Assembly: GCF_049994355.1 (NCBI RefSeq)
Contig: NZ_CP188257.1
Coordinates: 2,852,001 to 2,916,000 of the forward strand
Direction of reading: 5' to 3'
Source: Angustibacter sp049994355
Lineage (GTDB): Bacteria; Actinomycetota; Actinomycetes; Actinomycetales; Angustibacteraceae
DNA length: 64,000 bases
Shown: one piece after another, positions 57,613 through 64,000 of the stretch
Layout: every line of letters begins with the position of its first letter
How positions within the stretch are numbered: position 1 is the first letter of the stretch
Translations under genes and position numbers: made by a program
Notes under the pieces: model-generated
What the model was told of the DNA's origin: nothing
What the model saw: the letters and a program-made list of their open reading frames with translations, nothing else
The model's database searches: none

Positions 57613-58422
57613 TCAGGACGACGCGTCGTCCCGCCGGGACCAGACCTGCACCAGCCGCGGCGAACCGATCAGGGTCGACTCGTCGTCCGCCAGCGCGGCC
57701 AGGCGCGTGCAGGCGTCCTCGATCTCCTGCTCCGTGGCGATGCCCGCGCCCAGCATCGACTGCGCCGTCGCCTGCACGGTGAGCAACGGCATGGACTTGG
57801 CCTCGCCGGTGAGATTCGCTCCCTGCACGACCGACACCTGTGGGCGAGGGATGCCCGCTGCGGCGAAGTAGGCGGCCAGCTTGCGGCCGCTGCGCGGGTC
57901 CCCGCCGTAGCTGCGCAGCACGCTCTGGTAGCGCTCCACCCAGAAGTCGAAGCCGGCGTCCGGCGGGTGGCAGAACGAGCCCTCGAAGTCGGCGTCCTCC
58001 ACGACGATCACGCCACCGCGACGAACCGCCTGCCACATGCTCCGCACGACGTCCGCCGGGCGCGACAGGTGCTGCAACAGGTTGCGGCAGTAAGCGATGT
58101 CGTACACGCCGCGGGAGGACAGGTCGTAGACGTCGAGGACCTCGAAGTCGACGTTCGTGCAGCCTGCGGCAAGGGCTCGCTCGCGGGCGACCTCCAGCTT
58201 CACCGCGTCCCGGTCGACCCCGGTCACCCTGCCGCCGGGACCGGCTCGCCGTGCGAGCTCGAGCGTGACGTCGCCGGCACCGCAGCCCAGGTCCAGGCAT
58301 CTGGCCCCGCTCGGCACACCGCAGCGGTCGAGCAGGTCCGAGGTCGTCGCCGCCCAGATTCGGGCCAGCACCAGCAACCGGTCTGCGCCGGCCCGTCCAC
58401 CGCGGATCACGTATCGGTCCAT
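57613..58422 (-). CDS. Class I SAM-dependent methyltransferase
   Basis: A 269-residue methyltransferase. Motif I is CLDLGCGAGDVTLELARR (the GCGAGD turn binds SAM), followed by VTGVDRDAVKL (acidic loop) and a motif region YDIAYCRNLLQHLSRP. The later VVVEDADFEGSFCHPP is followed by a C-terminal ATEQEIEDACTRLAAL helical region. The fold suggests small-molecule O- or C-methylation; the substrate is unknown. ATG 58422. It is divergent from the second methyltransferase with a 165-bp gap that must hold both promoters. Confidence 0.9.
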   Translation of the reverse strand: MDRYVIRGGRAGADRLLVLARIWAATTSDLLDRCGVPSGARCLDLGCGAGDVTLELARRAGPGGRVTGVDRDAVKLEVARERALAAGCTNVDFEVLDVYDLSSRGVYDIAYCRNLLQHLSRPADVVRSMWQAVRRGGVIVVEDADFEGSFCHPPDAGFDFWVERYQSVLRSYGGDPRSGRKLAAYFAAAGIPRPQVSVVQGANLTGEAKSMPLLTVQATAQSMLGAGIATEQEIEDACTRLAALADDESTLIGSPRLVQVWSRRDDASS

Positions 58423-58587
58423 GCCAACCCCCAGACACCGTCCAGCATGACGTTCGAGGGTCGGTGCGGGCAACGGCGCACCGAACCTGGAACCGGCGAA
58501 GGTCAGACTGCGGAGCAACGACGATCAAGCATGACGCACTGGTCTGGGGGACGCTTGCTTCTGGGGGTCGGACTGGATGGAGGCACC

Positions 58588-59154
58588 ATGAACGAGGGCC
58601 ACGCGCGGCTGTGCAGCTCACCGGAATGGGCCGAGTTCATCACCAGCGACGTGCTGCCGACGGTGCTGTCCGGTCACGACCCCGGCCGTGAGGTCCTGGA
58701 GATCGGCCCAGGCTACGGAGCGTCCACCGGCGGTCTGGTCAAGCTGCCACTCACGCTGACCGCGGTCGAGAGTGACCCCGACCTCGCGAACGGGCTGCGC
58801 GAGCGGTTCCCGATGGTTCGCGTGCTGCACGGTCGCGGAGAGCAGCTGCCTTTCGAGGACCAGAAGTTCACTGCCGCAGTCTGTTTCACGATGCTGCACC
58901 ACGTGCACACCGCAGCCGTCCAGGACGAGCTGTTCGCCGAGGCCGCCCGCACCCTGGTCCCCGGCGGCCTGTTCGCCGGCTCCGACAGCATCGCCAGCCC
59001 CGGCCTCGCCGAGTTCCACCGGGACGACGTCTACAACCCGGTCGACCCCAGGCACCTGGGCGTGCGACTGGCCTCGGCCGGTTTCCAGGACGTCGTCGTC
59101 ACGGTGTCCCCGCAGCATGAGTGGTTCGCCTTCTCGGCCCGCAGGCAAGGCTGA
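58588..59154 (+). CDS. Class I SAM-dependent methyltransferase
   Basis: A 188-residue methyltransferase. Motif I VLEIGPGYGASTGGLV, acidic loop VESDPDLANGL, then GRGEQLPFEDQKFTAAVCFTMLHHVHT (motif II-like region) and TLVPGGLFAGSDS are all typical of methyltransferase domain 11/25 proteins. ATG 58588 follows a GGAGG ribosome binding site; ATG 58531 upstream is possible but poorer. It is short for the family, so it may act on a small substrate. It is followed 41 bp later by the Eis-like gene on the same strand. Confidence 0.9.
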   Translation: MNEGHARLCSSPEWAEFITSDVLPTVLSGHDPGREVLEIGPGYGASTGGLVKLPLTLTAVESDPDLANGLRERFPMVRVLHGRGEQLPFEDQKFTAAVCFTMLHHVHTAAVQDELFAEAARTLVPGGLFAGSDSIASPGLAEFHRDDVYNPVDPRHLGVRLASAGFQDVVVTVSPQHEWFAFSARRQG

Positions 59155-59195
59155 GCCCTCGCAGCGGCGCGGTACGCCGCAATAGGGTCGAGAGC

Positions 59196-60395
59196 ATGCC
59201 GCTCGAGGTGCGCACGCTGAGGCCGGACGACCAGGAGGCGGCGTTCACGCTGCGGCAGCAGACGTTCGGCAGCCGCTCCGAGCCGTTCGACCGCGTCCGG
59301 GACACCGACTGGTACACGCCATTGCACCGCCGACTCGTGGCCTTCGACGGCACCGACCTGGTCGCCCACGCAGCGGCCTGGGACTTCGGCCAGCACTTCG
59401 GCGGCGTCGCGCTACCGATGGCCGGGATCTCCGGCGTCGCCGTCCGGCCCGACGCCCGGGGTAGGGGCGCGGCGTCCCTGCTTGTCGGCCGGCTGCTCGC
59501 CGACGCGCACGAGCACGGTGACGTCCTGTCCAGCCTGTACCCGGCCAACTCGGCGTTGTACCGCCGGCACGGCTGGGAGTACGGCGGAACCCGCACCGTT
59601 CGCACAGTGCCGAGCGCGAGCCTGGCCACTCTGGCCCGCCCGGAGGAACGACTGGACGCGCGACCCGTCCGGGTCGGCGACCCCGACGACCTGGACTCCG
59701 TCACTGCCGTGCACGCCACCGCGATGGCGCGGGCGGACGGCACGCTGGTCCGTCCGCGCAGCTACACCGCCCGGGTGGCCTCCGGGCTGGACGGACACGA
59801 GTCCTATCTGTTCGAGCGGGCCGGCACCGTCGTCGGCTACGTCTGGACGACCCGCCAGAGCCGTCCGGGCGGTGGGCTGGACCTGCGGGTCAACGAGCTG
59901 CTCGGCACCGATCGTCAGGCTCTGCTCAACGCCTGGCGGCTGGTCGCGAGCTGGCACCCGTTCATCGACGACGTCCAAGCCGTCGGCTCCCCCGCGGACC
60001 CCCTGGGCTGGCTGCTGGACAGCGGTCCGCCGGAGCTGGCCACCCAGGTGGAGCAGTGGATGCTGCGGCTGGTCGACGTCCCCGCCGCCCTCACTCGCCG
60101 CGGGTACCCGAACGCGCCGTCCGGTCGCATCGCCCTGCACGTGCACGACACCTCGGCGGCGTGGAACGACGGCGACTGGGTCGTCACCTTCGACGAGGGT
60201 CGGGCGAGCGTCGCTCGCGGCGGTGACGGGACGACGCGCCTGGACGTGGGCACTCTCGCGGCGTTGTTCTCGGGCTGGCTGCCCGCGCAGGACGCCGTCC
60301 GGCTGGACCTCGTTCGAGGGGCCGACGAGACCACGGTCCGGTTGCTGCGGGCAGCGTTCGGCGGCCCGACGCCCTGGATGCTGAGCTTCTTCTGA
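59196..60395 (+). CDS. Eis-like GNAT N-acetyltransferase
   Basis: A 399-residue protein with the three-part architecture of Eis: an N-terminal GNAT domain (ISGVAVRPDARGRGAASLL contains the acetyl-CoA R/QxxGxG/A loop; SSLYPANSALYRRHGWE follows), a second GNAT-like domain (about 150-290), and a C-terminal sterol-carrier-like domain. The chain ends PWMLSFF, with the C-terminal carboxylate that acts as general base in Eis. Mycobacterial Eis acetylates aminoglycosides and polyamines; the substrate here is unproven. ATG 59196. It converges with the MFS gene with a 3-bp gap. Confidence 0.92.
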   Translation: MPLEVRTLRPDDQEAAFTLRQQTFGSRSEPFDRVRDTDWYTPLHRRLVAFDGTDLVAHAAAWDFGQHFGGVALPMAGISGVAVRPDARGRGAASLLVGRLLADAHEHGDVLSSLYPANSALYRRHGWEYGGTRTVRTVPSASLATLARPEERLDARPVRVGDPDDLDSVTAVHATAMARADGTLVRPRSYTARVASGLDGHESYLFERAGTVVGYVWTTRQSRPGGGLDLRVNELLGTDRQALLNAWRLVASWHPFIDDVQAVGSPADPLGWLLDSGPPELATQVEQWMLRLVDVPAALTRRGYPNAPSGRIALHVHDTSAAWNDGDWVVTFDEGRASVARGGDGTTRLDVGTLAALFSGWLPAQDAVRLDLVRGADETTVRLLRAAFGGPTPWMLSFF

Positions 60396-60398
60396 ACC

Positions 60399-61715
60399 TT
60401 AGGAGTAGGCCCTGGCGCTGGCCTCGGCGAGCTCACGTCGCGGCCAGGTTCGCCAGACCGGAACCAGCGCGAGCAGGGTGAGCGCGGCGGACACCGTGAC
60501 GGCGAGAGACGGCGATGTCAGGTCCGCCAAGGCCCCCACCGCGAGCCAGCAGCCGGCCGCGATCAGCGCGAAGCCGGAGCCGGCCAACGCGCTGAGCCGG
60601 CCGCGCATCTGGTCCGGGCTGAGCAGAGTGAACGTCGACATCAGCGGGACCATGAATCCCTGGAAGACCCCCGCCAGCACGAACAGCACGACTGCGACGA
60701 CCCAGGCCGGGTTGAACACGAGCCCCAGCAACGGCAGCGGCAGCAGCAGCGCCATCGGAAGGATCCGGCCCACCTGGACGGACGGCGACCAGCGGCTGAC
60801 CACCAGCACCGAGATGACGGCACCGAACGGGCTGGCTGCGAGCAGCACACCACCGGCCGCGGTCGAGGCACCGTGCACCTGCGCGTAGGGCAGGGCCACT
60901 GCCTCGGGCGCGATGAATGCCAGCAGCGTCACCCAGGCCACGATCATCAGGGAGCGCGTCGCAACGTCCTTGCGCAGGAACGCCACGCCCTTGCTGACCT
61001 CGGCCATCCAGCCGCGCAGACCGACCCCGGTGCGTGCGTGGGCCGCGGGCCGGCTGGCCACGAACGCGACGATCAGCAGCGCTGACACCCCGAACGTCAA
61101 GGCGTCGATCCACAGCGCCTGCTGGGTGCCGAACGCGGCGACCACGATGCCGCCGATCGCGACGCCGGCGACCTGGTTGACCTGGAACGACATCTGCAGC
61201 AGCGAGTTGGCGCGCAGGAACAGCGGCCGGTCGGTGAAGATCTCCGCGAGCAGGGCACGACTGGACGCGAAGAACGGCGCCCCGGCCAGCTCGACCAGGA
61301 ACAGCAGGCCGAGCAGCACCCAGACCGGGGCGCCACGACCGACGACGGCGACCAGCAGCACAAGGCCTGCGAACCGCAGGACGTCGCAGTAGATCATGAC
61401 CATGCGCCGGGGCAGCCAGTCCGACAGCGGGCCGAGCAGCGCCTGACCGAACACCTGCGGCAGGAAGCTCACGGCGAAGGCCGTGGCGGCGAACAGGGCC
61501 GACCGGGACTGGTGCAGCACCAACGCGGCGATCGACACCCGGGCGAGCTGGTCACCCCAGTCGGACAGCACCCGCGCGACGTAGAGGGCGGCGAACTCCG
61601 GACGGCGAAGGGCGCGTCGGTAGCTGACCCCGCCGTCACCCTCAGTCCCCCGCTGGTTCACCGGCCGTAGGCTACTCGATGATCGCGCCCGATTCGCACC
61701 TTGCGTCTCATTCAT
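60399..61715 (-). CDS. MFS transporter, 12 helices
   Basis: A 438-residue major-facilitator transporter. The N-terminal half has FAALYVARVLSDWGDQLARV and the loop GPLSDWLPRRMVMIYCD, close to the GxLxDRxGRR motif of MFS exporters (MFS_3/EntS-like group). Twelve hydrophobic segments are visible, and the central loop holds RPAAHARTGVGLRGWMAEVSKG. It could export a small molecule or drug. ATG 61715 overlaps the glnE stop by 8 bp, so it is coupled to glnE; GTG 61661 in the same frame is an alternative. Confidence 0.9.
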   Translation of the reverse strand: MNETQGANRARSSSSLRPVNQRGTEGDGGVSYRRALRRPEFAALYVARVLSDWGDQLARVSIAALVLHQSRSALFAATAFAVSFLPQVFGQALLGPLSDWLPRRMVMIYCDVLRFAGLVLLVAVVGRGAPVWVLLGLLFLVELAGAPFFASSRALLAEIFTDRPLFLRANSLLQMSFQVNQVAGVAIGGIVVAAFGTQQALWIDALTFGVSALLIVAFVASRPAAHARTGVGLRGWMAEVSKGVAFLRKDVATRSLMIVAWVTLLAFIAPEAVALPYAQVHGASTAAGGVLLAASPFGAVISVLVVSRWSPSVQVGRILPMALLLPLPLLGLVFNPAWVVAVVLFVLAGVFQGFMVPLMSTFTLLSPDQMRGRLSALAGSGFALIAAGCWLAVGALADLTSPSLAVTVSAALTLLALVPVWRTWPRRELAEASARAYS

Positions 61716-64000
61716 AGAAGAGCCGCTCGACCACCGAGCGAGCGCGGCGGGCGGATCGCCGGTAGTCGTCCACGAGGGCCGCTCCGGACCCGGCCGGGTA
61801 CCCCACGATGCGCGCCACGCCGGCCAGGTCGCGCAGGTCGCTGGGCAGCGCGTCGACCGGTCGTCCGCGCCACAGCACGGCCGCGTTGCGCAGCCGTGAC
61901 GCGAGCGTCCAGCTCTGCGCCAGCACCTCGGCGTCCTCGACGTCGACGAGCCCGTTCTCGTGAGCCACCCGGAGCGCCGTCATGGTGCCGGTGTGCCGCA
62001 GCCCGGTGATCACGTGCGCGTGCCGCAGCTGGAGCAGCTGGACCGTCCACTCGACGTCCGCCATGCCGCCGCGACCCAGCTTGAGGTGCGTGCCGGGGTC
62101 CCCGCCGCGCGGCAGCCGCTCGGACTCGACCCTGGCCTTGACCCTGCGGATCTCCCGGACGTCGACCTCGCTCAAACCGCCCTGCGGCCAGCGCACCGGG
62201 TCGATCAGCGCGCGGAACCGGTCCGCCAGCTCGCCGTCGCCCGCCAAAGGGGTGGCGCGCAGCAGGGCCTGGGACTCCCAGACCAGGGACCAGCGCTCGT
62301 AGTACCCCGCGTACGACGCCAGCGAGCGCACGAGTGCGCCCTGTTTGCCCTCTGGGCGCAGGTCGGCGTCGAGCTCCAGCGCCGGGTCCGGCCCCGGGCC
62401 GCCGATCAGCCGGCGCAGCTCGCCAACGACGGCCAGCGCGGCCTCCTGCGCCACGGCCTCGTCGACGCCGTCGAGCGGGTCGTGCACGAACATCACGTCC
62501 GCATCGCTGCCATAGCCCAGCTCGCGCCCACCGAAGCGGCCCATCCCCACGACCAACAGCCGGGTCGGCAACGGCGCGCCGAGCTGTTCCTCAACGACCC
62601 GGCTGGCCACGGTCAGCACGCCCTCGAGCAGGGCGGCGGCGACGCTGGTCAGCGACCGTTCCACGTCGTCCAGGTCGAGCCGGCCGAGCAGGTCGGCAGT
62701 GGCGATCCGGATGAGCTCGCGACGGCGCACCGCGCGAGCGCCGGCGACGGCCTTGACGGGGTCGTCGTGCCGGCCGACCACGGCGACGATCTCGGTGCGC
62801 AGGGCCTCAGCGGTACGTGGGTCCAGCCCGCTGTCGTGCCCCAGCACCTGCACGGTGTCCGGTGCACGCTCGAGCAGGTCGGCGACGAACCGGCCACGGG
62901 CCAGCACGTGCGCCAGCCGCTCAGCGGCGGAACCCTCGTCGCGCAGCATCTTCAGGTACCAATGAGTGGCGCCCAGCTCGTCGCTGACCCGGCGGAAGGC
63001 CAGCAGCCCGGCGTCCGGGTCGGCCTCGTCGGCGAACCAGCCCAGCATCACCGGTAGCAGCTGGCGCTGGATCGCCGAGCGGCGACTGACCCCGTCGGTG
63101 AGTGCGGCGAGGTTACGCAGGGCGCTGGACGGATCGCGGTAACCCAGCGCCTGCAGCCGCGAGCGGGCCGCGTCGGGGGTCATCCGGACCTCGTCCGGGG
63201 AGAGCCGCGACGCGGCCACCAGGAGCGGCCGGTAGAAGAGCCGCTCGTGCAGCCGCCGCACCTCGCGGGCCTGCACCTGCCACTGCGCCACGACCGAGCG
63301 CGCCGGATCGGCGCGGTGGCCGAGCTGGCGACCGAGCCGGCGCAGGTCGGCGTCCGCGGTCGGCATCAGGTGCGTGCGACGCAGCCGGTACAGCTGGACG
63401 CGATGCTCCAGCGTGCGCAGCAGCCGGTACGCGGCAGCCATGGCCTGCGCGTCGTCGCGCCCGACATACCCGCCGTCGGCCAGCGCCTGCAGCCCCGCCA
63501 GCGTGCTGGGACTGCGGACCTCCTCGTCGACCCGCCCGTGCACCAGCTGGAGCAGCTGCACGCTGAACTCGACGTCCCGCAGCCCGCCGCGCCCCAGCTT
63601 GAGCTGTCGCTCGACCTCGTCCGGGGGCACGTTCTCCTCGACCCGGCGACGCATGGCCTGGACGTCCTCGACGAAGTTCGAGCGCTCGGCGGCGGTCCAG
63701 ACCAGCGGTGCGATGCCCTCGGCGTACGCCGCGCCGAGTGCCGTGTCCCCGGCCACGGGGCGGGCCTTGAGCAACGCCTGGAACTCCCAGGTCTTCGCCC
63801 ACCGCTCGTAGTAGGCCAGGTGGCTGGCCAGGGTGCGGACCAACGGCCCGTCCCGCCCCTCGGGTCGCAGGTTCGCGTCGACCGGCCACAGTGTCCCCTC
63901 CGGGGTGGCGGCAGAGCAGGCCCGCATCACGCCGGCGGCCAGCTGGTGCGCGGTCGCCAGCGCGTCGCGCTCGACCTGGCCGCGGGCCGGCTCCTCCAGG
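61708..64000 (-). CDS. glnE: Bifunctional glutamine synthetase adenylyltransferase/deadenylase, C-terminal part (cut by window edge)
   Basis: 763 codons are visible; the N-terminus lies beyond the right edge, and the frame is open to the last base. Two nucleotidyltransferase-like domains are present: VDANLRPEGRDGPLVRTLASHLAYYERWAKTWE in pieces, then a second, GRFGGRELGYGSDADVMFVHDP plus LDADLRPEGKQGALVRSLASY. These GxSDxD and RPEG-type motifs are the deadenylase and adenylylase centres in GlnE. It controls GlnA at 47 kb by adenylylating its Tyr402. In mycobacteria it sits next to glnA; here 13 kb of other genes lies between. Confidence 0.95.
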   Translation of the reverse strand, partial: LEEPARGQVERDALATAHQLAAGVMRACSAATPEGTLWPVDANLRPEGRDGPLVRTLASHLAYYERWAKTWEFQALLKARPVAGDTALGAAYAEGIAPLVWTAAERSNFVEDVQAMRRRVEENVPPDEVERQLKLGRGGLRDVEFSVQLLQLVHGRVDEEVRSPSTLAGLQALADGGYVGRDDAQAMAAAYRLLRTLEHRVQLYRLRRTHLMPTADADLRRLGRQLGHRADPARSVVAQWQVQAREVRRLHERLFYRPLLVAASRLSPDEVRMTPDAARSRLQALGYRDPSSALRNLAALTDGVSRRSAIQRQLLPVMLGWFADEADPDAGLLAFRRVSDELGATHWYLKMLRDEGSAAERLAHVLARGRFVADLLERAPDTVQVLGHDSGLDPRTAEALRTEIVAVVGRHDDPVKAVAGARAVRRRELIRIATADLLGRLDLDDVERSLTSVAAALLEGVLTVASRVVEEQLGAPLPTRLLVVGMGRFGGRELGYGSDADVMFVHDPLDGVDEAVAQEAALAVVGELRRLIGGPGPDPALELDADLRPEGKQGALVRSLASYAGYYERWSLVWESQALLRATPLAGDGELADRFRALIDPVRWPQGGLSEVDVREIRRVKARVESERLPRGGDPGTHLKLGRGGMADVEWTVQLLQLRHAHVITGLRHTGTMTALRVAHENGLVDVEDAEVLAQSWTLASRLRNAAVLWRGRPVDALPSDLRDLAGVARIVGYPAGSGAALVDDYRRSARRARSVVERLFYE

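Noticed and set aside
1..64000. tRNA, rRNA, CRISPR array, integrase, transposase or phage genes
   Set aside because: None was recognised on reading either strand; the short tandem repeats seen are inside coding regions and codon-phased, unlike CRISPR spacers.

Overview
This window is a very GC-rich actinomycete chromosome segment. Two things support that placement. First, the order cobT-cobS / gcvT / pepA / lpdA-sucB / NAD-epimerase / lipB-lipA / DUF4191 / RDD / glnA / glnE matches the block remembered from mycobacteria (around Rv2207-Rv2221c) and in part from Streptomyces. Second, the window carries actinobacterial families: an SCO2322-like secreted protein, a CobN plus ChlI/ChlD cobaltochelatase, a GlnR operator and an Eis-type acetyltransferase. 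I do not assign a genus.

Region 1 (1-28.5 kb) is a large adenosylcobalamin supercluster. It encodes corrin-ring assembly (cobC partial, cobB, cobL, cobM, cbiD, cobK, a fused cobIJ, cobH, cobG), cobalt import (cbtBA), cobalt insertion (cobN and a fused ChlI/ChlD subunit), adenosylation (cobO), side-chain amidation (cobQ), aminopropanol attachment (cbiB), and nucleotide-loop assembly (an MBL-fold/CobU fusion, cobT, cobS). An ECF-type transporter (T, double A and S components) with an SCO2322-like exported protein is embedded in it. Three separate cobalamin riboswitches sit in front of cbtB, cobN and the SCO2322/ECF operon, so cobalt uptake, chelation and cobamide uptake appear to be repressed by the end product. 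The gene set is a hybrid: CobG and CobN belong to the oxygen-dependent, late-cobalt route, while CbiD is the C1-methylase of the anaerobic route. No CobF or CbiG is visible.

Region 2 (28.5-36.2 kb) is central metabolism: glycine cleavage GcvT, leucyl aminopeptidase, dihydrolipoamide dehydrogenase and the two-lipoyl-domain E2 acyltransferase, plus a TIGR01777-type epimerase. The lipoate genes lipB and lipA, which serve GcvH and the E2 proteins, resume at 43.3 kb. An accessory block (36.1-43.2 kb) separates them: a membrane-anchored Ser/Thr kinase, peptidase E, an ArsR/SRPBCC-YCII pair, a Gfo/Idh oxidoreductase and an MMPL transporter.

Region 3 (45.4-48.5 kb) has DUF4191, a small unknown protein, an RDD membrane protein and glnA. 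A complete four-half-site GlnR operator lies just upstream of glnA. GlnE, the enzyme that adenylylates GlnA, is at the right edge (61.7-64 kb, truncated by the window).

Region 4 (48.5-61.7 kb) is a second accessory block between glnA and glnE. It has an alpha/beta hydrolase, a MacB/FtsX-type ABC exporter, and a signalling cluster: an intact NarL-family histidine kinase, a second multi-spanning kinase-like protein that has lost its phospho-accepting histidine and ATP-binding motifs, a stand-alone receiver domain and a NarL/LuxR response regulator. Two SAM methyltransferases, an Eis-like acetyltransferase and an MFS exporter follow. The signalling cluster and the riboswitch-controlled SCO2322/ECF/MBL-CobU operon are the parts most likely to hold undescribed biology. 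I saw no tRNA, rRNA, CRISPR array, transposase or phage gene.
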